A stretch of DNA of 12,049 nt from Solirubrobacteraceae bacterium (lineage in GTDB: Bacteria; Actinomycetota; Thermoleophilia; Solirubrobacterales; Solirubrobacteraceae). A program made the translations under genes and the position numbers. Position 1 is the first letter of the stretch, and the number at the start of each line of letters is the position of its first letter. Positions 6,723 to 12,049 of this stretch are shown here, one piece after another. The stretch is taken from assembly GCA_016462625.1 (NCBI GenBank), contig JAEMSV010000109.1, positions 1 through 12,049 on the forward strand, given 5' to 3'. Below the pieces are notes generated by a model that had not been told where the DNA came from, ran no database searches, and saw only the letters and a program-made list of their open reading frames with translations.

Positions 6723-7592
6723 ATGGGCGATCTCATCGCAGTCACCGGTGCATCGGGCGCCCTCGGCGGACGGGTCGCGAGGCGGCTCGCCGACACGGGT
6801 GCGGACATCCGGCTCGTGGTGCGCGATGCGGCCCGCGCACCCGCGATCGACGGTGCGCAGATCGCCGTGGCGTCGGGCTACGAGGACCGGGACGGGTTGA
6901 CCGAGGCGCTGCGCGGCGCAGAGACCGTCTTCCTCGTCTCGGCTCGGGAGTCCATCGACCGGGTGTCGGTGCACCGGACCGCGGTCGACGCGGCGGTCGC
7001 GGCCGGGGTGCGGCGCATCGTCTACACGTCGTTCCTCGGCGCGGCGCCGGACGCGGTCTTCACCTTCGCCCGCGACCACTTCGCCACCGAGCAGCACATT
7101 CGCGGGACCGGTCTCGAGCACACCTTCCTGCGCGACAGCATGTACGCGGAGTACGTGCCGCTGATGGCCTCGGCGGACGGCGTGATCCGGGGGCCGGCGG
7201 GCGCCGGCCGCACCGCGTGGGTCTCGCGGGACGACGTCGCCGACGCGGCGGTCGCGGTCCTGACCACGGACGGCCACGACGGCTACACCTACGAGCTCAC
7301 CGGCCCCGAGGCGCACAGCTTCAGCTGGGCCGCCGGGCAGCTCACCGAGATCACGGGGCGGCTGGTGGTGTTCCAGGACGAGACGGTCGAGGAGGCCTAC
7401 GCGACCCGCGCGGTCTACGACGCCCCGGCGTTCGAGGTCGACGGCTGGGTGACGTCCTACACCGCGGTCGCCGCCGGCGAGATGGACGTCGTCACCGACG
7501 CGGTGGAGCGGCTCACCGGCCGCCGCGCCCAGCGGCTCCCCGAGGTGCTCGCCGCGCACCCGGGCAGCTGGGCGCACCTGCGGGTCAGCTGA
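6723..7592 (+). CDS. NmrA-like atypical SDR, NAD(P)-binding oxidoreductase
   Basis: A 289-residue Rossmann protein of the NmrA/triphenylmethane-reductase-like (SDR_a5) group. The dinucleotide loop TGASGALGG is at 8-16, with RLVVRD at 30-35; Arg34 after strand 2 suggests preference for NADP(H). ETVFLVSARES (67-77) and RRIVYTSFLGAAPDAVFTFARDHFATEQHI form the family's central segment, but the classical YxxxK active site is not seen, as is usual for atypical SDRs. Members act as quinone, azo-dye or similar reductases, or as redox sensors, so activity cannot be fixed. Start at 6723 directly precedes the first strand. It is divergent from the RTX-like gene (54 bp) and overlaps the convergent thioredoxin-fold gene by 8 bp. 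Confidence 0.88.
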   Translation: MGDLIAVTGASGALGGRVARRLADTGADIRLVVRDAARAPAIDGAQIAVASGYEDRDGLTEALRGAETVFLVSARESIDRVSVHRTAVDAAVAAGVRRIVYTSFLGAAPDAVFTFARDHFATEQHIRGTGLEHTFLRDSMYAEYVPLMASADGVIRGPAGAGRTAWVSRDDVADAAVAVLTTDGHDGYTYELTGPEAHSFSWAAGQLTEITGRLVVFQDETVEEAYATRAVYDAPAFEVDGWVTSYTAVAAGEMDVVTDAVERLTGRRAQRLPEVLAAHPGSWAHLRVS

Positions 7593-7854
7593 ACAGCTCG
7601 CCCGCGCGGATGCGGGAGGCCATCTCCTTGGACTCGGCCCGGTAGGAGGTGCCGTCCTCGAACTGGATGACCGGGAGGTAGACCTGGTCCGTCATCTCCT
7701 TGATCTCCTTGCGGCGGCCGCGCGGGTACAGCGGCTCCTTGACGATCTCGTACTCGATGCCCTGCTCGTCGAGGGCCCTCTGGACCCTCCAGCAGGAATC
7801 GGCATCGTGGTGGATGAAGGTGAGCGGGCAGCGGTGCAGCTTCACGGGAGGCAT
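7585..7854 (-). CDS. Small thioredoxin-fold protein (GST N-terminal/glutaredoxin-like domain)
   Basis: An 89-residue stand-alone thioredoxin-fold domain. VKLHRCPLTF (4-13) is the first strand. SCWRVQRALDEQGIEYE (20-36) is the helix after the active site, with a single redox-type Cys21 where glutaredoxin has CxxC. VYLPVIQFEDGT (58-69) holds the cis-proline Pro61, and ESKEMASRI (74-82) corresponds to the GST segment whose Glu/Ser contacts a thiol cofactor. There is no helical GST C-terminal domain. It may be a monothiol reductase or a thiol-binding adaptor; actinobacteria mostly use mycothiol rather than glutathione, so the partner is uncertain. ATG at 7854 is preceded by a TAGGGT box 6 nt upstream. 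Convergent with the NmrA-like gene, sharing an 8-bp palindromic end. Confidence 0.82.
   Translation of the reverse strand: MPPVKLHRCPLTFIHHDADSCWRVQRALDEQGIEYEIVKEPLYPRGRRKEIKEMTDQVYLPVIQFEDGTSYRAESKEMASRIRAGELFS
7601..7616. terminator. Small hairpin beyond the NmrA-like stop, possible terminator
   Basis: CCCGCG (7601-7606) can pair with TGCGGG (7611-7616), including one G-U, around a CGGA tetraloop. It starts 9 nt after the NmrA-like stop and lies inside the last codons of the opposite gene. There is no T-run. Short GC stems are common in such DNA, so this is weak on its own. Confidence 0.22.
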
Positions 7855-7860
7855 CAGCCG

Positions 7861-7866
7861 ACCCTA
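7861..7866 (-). promoter_or_regulatory. Predicted -10 box (TAGGGT) of the thioredoxin-fold gene
   Basis: TAGGGT on the minus strand ends 6 nt before the ATG at 7854. A weak -35-like TTCAAC (7890-7885) lies 18 nt upstream and touches the edge of the large palindrome, so a protein bound there could control this promoter. Confidence 0.45.
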
Positions 7867-7889
7867 TCCCGCCGCGCTCCACGGGTTGA

Positions 7890-7929
7890 ACGTCACATCG
7901 GTGCCCCTATGAGGGCACCGATCTGACGT
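7890..7929. promoter_or_regulatory. 40-bp near-perfect palindrome in the divergent thioredoxin-fold/MarR promoter region
   Basis: Arms ACGTCACATCGGTGCCC (7890-7906) and GGGCACCGATCTGACGT (7913-7929) are complementary at 16 of 17 positions (one C-C mismatch, 7896/7923) around the 6-nt centre CTATGA. It lies 38 bp upstream of the MarR start and 35 bp upstream of the divergent start. No T-run follows, and both flanking genes point away, so a terminator makes little sense. An operator for the MarR protein or an RNA/cruciform hairpin are the main options. Confidence 0.6.
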
Positions 7930-7945
7930 CGAGCGGTTCCGCGGC

Positions 7946-7955
7946 GCCGTACGGC
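7946..7955. promoter_or_regulatory. 10-bp perfect palindrome GCCGTACGGC before the MarR start
   Basis: A perfect dyad placed 12 nt before the MarR ATG, directly upstream of or touching the possible -10 (CAGACT, 7955-7960). It could be a second, autoregulatory MarR site. Its sequence is unlike the 40-bp palindrome, and a 10-bp dyad in GC-rich DNA may be chance. Confidence 0.25.
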
Positions 7956-7967
7956 AGACTCACTGCG

Positions 7968-8459
7968 ATGCCGTTCGACCCGATCGCCGAGGCGCGCCGC
8001 CAGTGGGACGCGCACTGGGAGGAGCCTCCGACCGCCCAGATGGCGGCGGTCACGTCGATCTTCCGCGCCCAGCAGATCCTGCTCGCCCGGCTCAACGAGC
8101 TTCTCGCACCCAGCGATCTGACCTTCGCCCGGTACGAAGCGCTGATGCTCCTGCACTACTCCCGCAGGGGCGAGTTGCCACTGGGGAAGATCTCCGACCG
8201 GCTCCAGGTGCACCGCGCGAGCGTCACGAACGTCATCGACAAGCTGACCGAGCGCGGCTACGTCGAGCGGATCCCGCACACGAAGGACCGCCGCGCCGTC
8301 CTCGCCCGGATCACGCCGGAGGGCAAGCGCGCCGCGAAGAAGGCGACGAAGGTCCTCAACGATGCCGACTTCGCGATGGCGCCTCTCTCCCCAGGGGCGT
8401 GCGAGGCCCTCTACGAGACGCTGACCCCCCTCCGCGCGGACGCCGACCACTTCCACTAG
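7968..8459 (+). CDS. MarR family transcriptional regulator
   Basis: A 163-residue cytoplasmic dimeric repressor/activator. An N-terminal helix pair (residues 4-48, AEARRQWDAHW, then SIFRAQQILLARLNELL) leads into the winged helix: LTFARYEALMLLHYS (51-65), KISDRLQVHRASVTNVIDKLTERGYVER (74-101) as helix-turn-helix, then the wing with the conserved DRR at 107-109 and ARITPEGK (113-120). The C-terminal helices complete the dimer interface. The ligand is not readable from sequence. ATG at 7968 has no ribosome binding site but a possible -10 (CAGACT) 7 nt before it. The gene is divergent from the thioredoxin-fold gene across a 40-bp palindrome and 70 bp upstream of the cholesterol oxidase on the same strand, so it may regulate either. 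Confidence 0.92.
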   Translation: MPFDPIAEARRQWDAHWEEPPTAQMAAVTSIFRAQQILLARLNELLAPSDLTFARYEALMLLHYSRRGELPLGKISDRLQVHRASVTNVIDKLTERGYVERIPHTKDRRAVLARITPEGKRAAKKATKVLNDADFAMAPLSPGACEALYETLTPLRADADHFH

Positions 8460-8479
8460 ACAAATTTCCGGTGTGGCGT

Positions 8480-8508
8480 TTTCCTCCCGAGTCTTCCTTC
8501 GGAGGGAA
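8480..8508. repeat. Bulged hairpin between the MarR and cholesterol oxidase genes
   Basis: TTTCCTCC and GAG (8480-8491, one bulged C at 8488) can pair with TTC and GGAGGGAA (8498-8508), leaving a 6-nt TCTTCC loop; two pairs are G-U. It lies 21 bp after the marR stop and 21 bp before the oxidase ATG. No T-run follows. It may reduce readthrough, act as an attenuator, or be an operator; nothing distinguishes these from sequence. Confidence 0.3.
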
Positions 8509-8516
8509 CGCTGTGG

Positions 8517-8522
8517 TACCAA
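8517..8522 (+). promoter_or_regulatory. Weak -10 candidate (TACCAA) before the cholesterol oxidase
   Basis: TACCAA ends 7 nt before the ATG at 8530. It lacks the final T of TANNNT but resembles the TACCGT boxes elsewhere in the window. AGGGG directly abuts the ATG, too close to act as a normal ribosome binding site. A promoter here would make the oxidase separable from marR. Confidence 0.2.
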
Positions 8523-8529
8523 CCAGGGG

Positions 8530-10137
8530 ATGACGGATTTCTCACGCAGGGCGTTCATCCGGAGCGCCGCTGCTGCAGCAGTCGCAGGGCCGGCCATGGG
8601 TGCGTGGCCGAGCTGGGCGTTTGCCGGAGCAGCGGGTCGGGATTTCGTGCCCGCGGTCGTGGTCGGCAGCGGCTACGGCGGCGCGGTCAGCGCACTGCGC
8701 CTGGGGCAGGCCGGGGTCGAGACGCTGGTGCTCGAGATGGGGCGCGCCTGGGACAAGCCCGGCCGCGACGGCCGGAAGTTCTCCTCGACGCTGAGGCCCG
8801 ACGGCCGCTCGATGTGGTTCCGCAGCTCCACGAGAGCCCCGGTGGAATTGATCGGCGGGATCCCGATCGACCAGCCGATCGACCGCTACGCCGGCGTGCT
8901 CGATCGCATGGTCTTCGACGAGATGTCCGTCTTCGTCGGTCGTGGTGTCGGCGGCGGGTCGCTCGTCAACGGTGGCATGGCCGTGACGCCGCGACGCGAG
9001 GACTTCGAGCGGATCCTGCCGCAGGTCGACGCCGCCGAGATGTACGCCAAGTACTTCCCGCGGGCCAACGCGCAGCTCGGCTCCAACGAGGTCCCGCGCG
9101 ACTGGTTCGAGACGACGCCCGTCTACCAGTACGCCCGCCTCGGCCGCGCGCAGGCGCAGCGCGCAGGGTTCAAGACCGCCTTCGTCCCGAGCACGTACGA
9201 CTACTCCTACATGGTCAAGGAGGCGGCCTTCCAGGTTCCGCGTTCGGCCACCGGGCAGGAGGTCATCTACGGCAACAACCACGGCAAGCGCTCGGTCGAC
9301 CTCACGTATCTGCCCGCCGCGCTGGCCACCGGCAACGTCACGATCTCGCCGCTGACCCAGGTCACCGCGATCCGCCGTGAGCCCGACGGCACGTACGTCC
9401 TCTCCCTGCGCACGATGGACGAGCGCGGGCGCAACGTCACGACCCGCGAGCTCGGCTGCAGGCACCTCTTCCTCAACGCCGGTGCGATGGGGACCACCGA
9501 GCTGCTGCTCCGTGCACGGGAGACCGGCACCCTGCAGGACCTCAGCGAGGAGGTCGGCCTCGGCTGGGGCAACAACGGCAACATCACCGCGATGCGCGGG
9601 AACCGGATGACCGCGCACACCGGCAACCGCCAGTCGACGATGCCGGCGATGGGCATCGACTGCCGCGACGACCCGAAGACGCGGATGTTCATCGAGATCA
9701 CGCCGCTGCCGACGGGCTTCGAGAACCTCGTCACCGGCTACCTCGCGATCACGGCGAACCCCGAGCGCGCAGCGCTCGTCTACGACGCGGCGACCGACCG
9801 CGCGAAGCTCACCTGGAAGCGCTCACAGGCGGCGCCGTCGATCACCGCTATCCGCAGCGTCCTGGACAAGATCAACCGCGTCGAAGGAACCACGTACCGC
9901 CGTGACCTGTACAAGGGCGGCCGCACGTTCGGCGACCACTACACGTGGCATCCGCTGGGCGGCTGCCTGTTGGGGAAGGCCACGGACACGTACGGCCGCG
10001 CGAAGGGCTACGACGGCCTCTACGTCAACGACAGCTCGCTGCTGCCGGGCTTCACTTCGGTGAACCCGTTCGTCACGATCACGGCCCTGGCCGAGCGCAA
10101 TGTCGAGCGCGTCATCGCGGAGGACGTTCTGGCCTGA
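8530..10137 (+). CDS. Cholesterol oxidase, GMC/FAD type, Tat-exported
   Basis: A 535-residue flavoenzyme expected to oxidise a 3-beta-hydroxysterol and isomerise it to the 4-en-3-one, giving H2O2. A Tat signal (SRRAFIRS at 5-12, an alanine-rich core, WAFA before the likely cleavage near 32) indicates export of the folded FAD protein. FAD-binding GSGYGG is at 46-51 with Glu69 closing strand 2, and GRGVGGGSLVNGGM (137-150) is the second flavin loop. Glu389 (in IEITPLPTGFE), His474 (in WHPLGGC) and Asn512 (in VNPFVTITALAERN) match catalytic Glu361, His447 and Asn485 of Streptomyces/Brevibacterium type I enzymes; length also fits. ATG at 8530 is chosen because it places the twin-arginine motif at the usual distance; in-frame GTG 8473 would add 19 residues. 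The mutase gene follows after 33 bp. A related sterol could be the true substrate. Confidence 0.9.
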   Translation: MTDFSRRAFIRSAAAAAVAGPAMGAWPSWAFAGAAGRDFVPAVVVGSGYGGAVSALRLGQAGVETLVLEMGRAWDKPGRDGRKFSSTLRPDGRSMWFRSSTRAPVELIGGIPIDQPIDRYAGVLDRMVFDEMSVFVGRGVGGGSLVNGGMAVTPRREDFERILPQVDAAEMYAKYFPRANAQLGSNEVPRDWFETTPVYQYARLGRAQAQRAGFKTAFVPSTYDYSYMVKEAAFQVPRSATGQEVIYGNNHGKRSVDLTYLPAALATGNVTISPLTQVTAIRREPDGTYVLSLRTMDERGRNVTTRELGCRHLFLNAGAMGTTELLLRARETGTLQDLSEEVGLGWGNNGNITAMRGNRMTAHTGNRQSTMPAMGIDCRDDPKTRMFIEITPLPTGFENLVTGYLAITANPERAALVYDAATDRAKLTWKRSQAAPSITAIRSVLDKINRVEGTTYRRDLYKGGRTFGDHYTWHPLGGCLLGKATDTYGRAKGYDGLYVNDSSLLPGFTSVNPFVTITALAERNVERVIAEDVLA

Positions 10138-10141
10138 ATCC

Positions 10142-10166
10142 CCCGCGGACCTTGCGGTTGCGCGGG
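10142..10166. repeat. Short inverted repeat between the cholesterol oxidase and mutase genes
   Basis: CCCGCG (10142-10147) is complementary to CGCGGG (10161-10166) with a 13-nt spacer. The right arm overlaps the GGGAG ahead of the mutase ATG, so folding could hide that site. The stem is short and has no T-run; a full terminator is unlikely. Confidence 0.2.
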
Positions 10167-10170
10167 AGAT

Positions 10171-11856
10171 ATGCGACCTTCCAACTATCTCATGGCCGCG
10201 CATAGCTCCACACTTCCCGACTACGCCACCCAGCCCACACTCGAGGGCTGGGAGGAGATCTTCGCCGCGACGCCAGAGCGCGACGTCTCCTTCCAGACGC
10301 TGAGCGCGGAGCCGATCCGCCCGCTCTACACCGAGGCGGACGTCAAGAACGGCGACAACATCGGGCTCCCGGGCGCCTACCCGTACACCCGCGGCGTGTA
10401 CCCGACGATGTACCGCGGCCGCCTGTGGACGATGCGCCAGTTCGCCGGCTTCGGCGGCGCGGCCGAGACCAACGAGCGCTTCCGCTACCTGCTCGACCAC
10501 GGGCAGACCGGCCTGTCGACGGCGTTCGACATGCCGTCGCTCATGGGCCATGACTCCGACCACCCGCTGAGCCTCGGCGAGGTCGGCCGCGAGGGCGTCG
10601 CCGTCGACACCGTCGACGACATGAAGACCCTCTTCCAGGGCATCGACCTGGGCAAGGTCACCGTGTCGATGACGATCAACGCGCCCGCGGCGATCATGCT
10701 CGCCTACTACGTCGTCGCCGCGGAGGAGTCGGGCGTTCCGGCCGACAAGCTCGGCGGCACGATCCAGGCGGACATCCTCAAGGAGTACATCGCCCAGAAG
10801 GAGTGGTGCTTCCCGATCGACCCGGCCATGCGCCTCCTCGGCGACATGATCGAGTGGTCCACGGAGAAGATGCCGCGCTGGAACTCGGTCTCGATCTCCG
10901 GGTACCACATCCGCGAGGCCGGAGCCACGGCCGCGCAGGAGCTCGCGTTCACGCTGAAGGACGGTCTGACGTACGTCGAGCAGGCCATCGAGCGCGGCCT
11001 CGACGTCGACACGTTCGCCCCGCGCCTGAGCTTCTTCTTCAACGCGCAGATCGACTTCTTCGAGGAGATCGCGAAGTACCGCGCCGCCCGCCGCATCTGG
11101 GCGCGCGAGCTGAAGGAGACCTACGGCGCCAAGGACCCGAAGTCCTGGCTCATGCGTTTCCACACGCAGACCGCCGGCGTGTCGCTCACCGCGCAGCAGC
11201 CGCTGAACAACATCACCCGCACGGCGATCGAGGCGCTCGCCGCCGTGCTCGGCGGCACGCAGTCGCTGCACACCAACAGCTACGACGAGGCGCTCGCGCT
11301 CCCCACCGAGGACGCCGTCCGCATCGCGCTGCGCACGCAGCAGATCATCGCCCACGAGACCGGCGTGACGAACACGATCGACCCGCTCGGCGGCTCGTAC
11401 TTCGTCGAGGCGCTCACCGATCGCATGGAGGAGCAGGCCTACGCCTACTTCGCCAAGATCGACGAGCTCGGCGGCATGGTCCAGGCGGTCAAGCAGAACT
11501 ACCCGCAGCGCGAGATCGCCGACGCGAGCTACGAGCTCCAGGGCGAGATCGACCACGAGCGGCGCGTCGTCGTCGGCGTGAACCGCTTCACCGAGGGCGA
11601 CGACGGCGACACGCCGTACCTGAAGATCGACCCGGCGCTCGAGCGCCAGCAGGTCGACCGGCTGCAGGGAATCCGTGCCGCGCGCGACGCCGCGAAGGTC
11701 GAGGCGACGCTCACCGAGGTCAAGCGCGTCGCGGGCGAAGGTGGCAACCTGATGCCCTCACTGATCGAGGCAGCACGCGCGCACACCTCCGAAGGTGAGA
11801 TCGTGCATGCGCTCCAGGACGTCTGGGGCGACTACCGCGAAACGCCGGTCTTCTAG
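10171..11856 (+). CDS. icmA: B12-dependent acyl-CoA mutase large subunit, isobutyryl-CoA mutase-like (methylmalonyl-CoA mutase family)
   Basis: A 561-residue TIM-barrel subunit lacking the fused B12 domain, matching the split IcmA layout rather than the ~700-residue MutB. MCM-family landmarks share one constant offset (+2) from Propionibacterium MutB: Arg84, Thr87, Arg89, Ser116, Gln199 and catalytic His246 (GYH). Phe91 (TMRQF) replaces MCM Tyr89, and Gln209 (EYIAQKEW) replaces Arg207, the residue that binds the methylmalonyl carboxylate. Phe/Gln is the reported isobutyryl-CoA mutase pair (Phe80/Gln198 in Streptomyces IcmA). Expected reaction: isobutyryl-CoA to n-butyryl-CoA by a radical shift. 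Ile90/Asp117 of 2-hydroxyisobutyryl-CoA mutase are absent (Phe91/Ala118 here). ATG 10171 has GGGAG 2 nt upstream; ATG 10192 is an alternative start. It lies 33 bp after the oxidase gene and 14 bp before the small subunit. Family certain; specificity inferred. Confidence 0.88.
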   Translation: MRPSNYLMAAHSSTLPDYATQPTLEGWEEIFAATPERDVSFQTLSAEPIRPLYTEADVKNGDNIGLPGAYPYTRGVYPTMYRGRLWTMRQFAGFGGAAETNERFRYLLDHGQTGLSTAFDMPSLMGHDSDHPLSLGEVGREGVAVDTVDDMKTLFQGIDLGKVTVSMTINAPAAIMLAYYVVAAEESGVPADKLGGTIQADILKEYIAQKEWCFPIDPAMRLLGDMIEWSTEKMPRWNSVSISGYHIREAGATAAQELAFTLKDGLTYVEQAIERGLDVDTFAPRLSFFFNAQIDFFEEIAKYRAARRIWARELKETYGAKDPKSWLMRFHTQTAGVSLTAQQPLNNITRTAIEALAAVLGGTQSLHTNSYDEALALPTEDAVRIALRTQQIIAHETGVTNTIDPLGGSYFVEALTDRMEEQAYAYFAKIDELGGMVQAVKQNYPQREIADASYELQGEIDHERRVVVGVNRFTEGDDGDTPYLKIDPALERQQVDRLQGIRAARDAAKVEATLTEVKRVAGEGGNLMPSLIEAARAHTSEGEIVHALQDVWGDYRETPVF

Positions 11857-11859
11857 GAG
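11855..11859 (+). promoter_or_regulatory. Ribosome binding site of the cobalamin-binding subunit
   Basis: AGGAG overlaps the large-subunit stop and lies 11 nt before the ATG at 11871. It supports that start and co-translation of both mutase subunits from one mRNA. Confidence 0.5.
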
Positions 11860-11870
11860 CCCCACCAGAT

Positions 11871-12049
11871 ATGAGTACGACGAAGACGCTGCGAGTCGTC
11901 GTGGCCAAGCCCGGCCTCGACGGACACGACCGCGGCGCGAAGATCATCGCCCGCGCCCTCCGCGACGCGGGCATGGAGGTCATCTACACCGGCCTGCATC
12001 AGACGCCTGAGCAGATCGTGGAGACGGTCATCCAGGAGGACGCCGACGC
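11871..12049 (+). CDS. icmB: Cobalamin-binding small subunit of the acyl-CoA mutase (cut by right edge)
   Basis: The first 59 codons are visible. [18 protein letters not shown] (7-24) is the first strand and B12-binding loop: Asp17-x-His19-x-x-Gly22 is the DxHxxG motif whose His replaces dimethylbenzimidazole as the lower cobalt ligand. [16 protein letters not shown] (35-50) is the second strand and helix of the flavodoxin-like fold. Stand-alone subunits of this type (IcmB, HcmB, archaeal MCM small subunit) are about 130-140 residues, so more than half lies beyond the window. It follows the large subunit by 14 bp with AGGAG upstream and should supply adenosylcobalamin to it. The icmB name depends on the partner's Phe/Gln signature; alone it cannot be told from other mutase small subunits. 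A G-protein chaperone gene (MeaB/MeaI type) might follow outside the window. Confidence 0.87.
   Translation, partial: MSTTKTLRVVVAKPGLDGHDRGAKIIARALRDAGMEVIYTGLHQTPEQIVETVIQEDAD

Noticed and set aside
6669..7577. N-terminal extension of the RTX-like protein to 803 residues
   Set aside because: The extra 303 residues are antisense to the NmrA-like gene and show no domain; a -10 box sits between them and ATG 6668.
7909..7926. Five-residue mini-ORF (MRAPI) inside the 40-bp palindrome, considered as a leader peptide
   Set aside because: No ribosome binding site, and its sequence is dictated by the palindrome; no regulatory codons stand out.
8473..8529. Upstream GTG start for the cholesterol oxidase
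   Set aside because: It would bury the twin-arginine motif 24 residues in and overlap the hairpin; ATG 8530 gives a normal Tat signal.
9823..11556. 577-codon open frame on the minus strand
   Set aside because: Antisense shadow of the cholesterol oxidase and mutase genes, with repetitive Arg/Val/Asp/Leu composition and no recognisable domain.

Overview
The window is high-GC, gene-dense DNA with almost no intergenic space. Codon usage, leaderless-looking promoters, a DrrA/DrrB-type exporter, a Tat-exported cholesterol oxidase and an RTX-like protein with a proline-rich linker together suggest an actinobacterium. The style is closest to the Thermoleophilia/Solirubrobacterales, but that placement is inference from general resemblance and not from a marker gene. 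Thirteen genes are visible, two of them cut by the window edges. There is no rRNA, tRNA, CRISPR array, transposase or prophage.

Layout. 1-224 (-): start of a MYG1-type (UPF0160) DHH-like hydrolase, cut by the left edge. 263-910 (+): calcineurin-like metallophosphoesterase, divergent from it. 907-1614 (-) and 1611-2570 (-): SpoU RNA methyltransferase and WYL-domain regulator, a translationally coupled pair. 2637-3629 and 3626-4390 (+): ABC-2 exporter ATPase and permease, also coupled, and divergent from the regulator across a 66-bp spacer holding a strong palindrome. 4401-5108 (-): FkbM methyltransferase. 5166-6668 (-): calcium-binding-repeat protein. 6723-7592 (+): NmrA-like NAD(P)-binding oxidoreductase. 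7585-7854 (-): small thioredoxin-fold (GST N-terminal/glutaredoxin-like) protein. 7968-8459 (+): MarR regulator. 8530-10137 (+): secreted cholesterol oxidase. 10171-11856 (+): B12-dependent acyl-CoA mutase large subunit. 11871 to the right edge (+): its cobalamin-binding small subunit.

How they work together. The WYL regulator and the ABC exporter form a typical divergent regulator/efflux unit. The right third (MarR, cholesterol oxidase, mutase large and small subunits) runs in one direction with short gaps and may be one catabolic unit. The mutase carries Phe91 and Gln209 where methylmalonyl-CoA mutase has Tyr and Arg. That is the known signature of isobutyryl-CoA mutase, so a plain 'methylmalonyl-CoA mutase' label is probably wrong. 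The other genes look like single-gene housekeeping or stress functions.

The less obvious signals are in the DNA. Six first-of-unit genes have a TANNNT box 6-9 nt before the start codon, which fits leaderless mRNAs. Two divergent promoters carry strong dyads (2593-2617 and 7890-7929). All three convergent gene pairs are overlapping or 10 bp apart, and in each a hairpin-forming sequence lies inside the 3' coding end of the minus-strand gene. I see no clearly new multi-gene system; the best leads are the mutase specificity and these regulatory structures.
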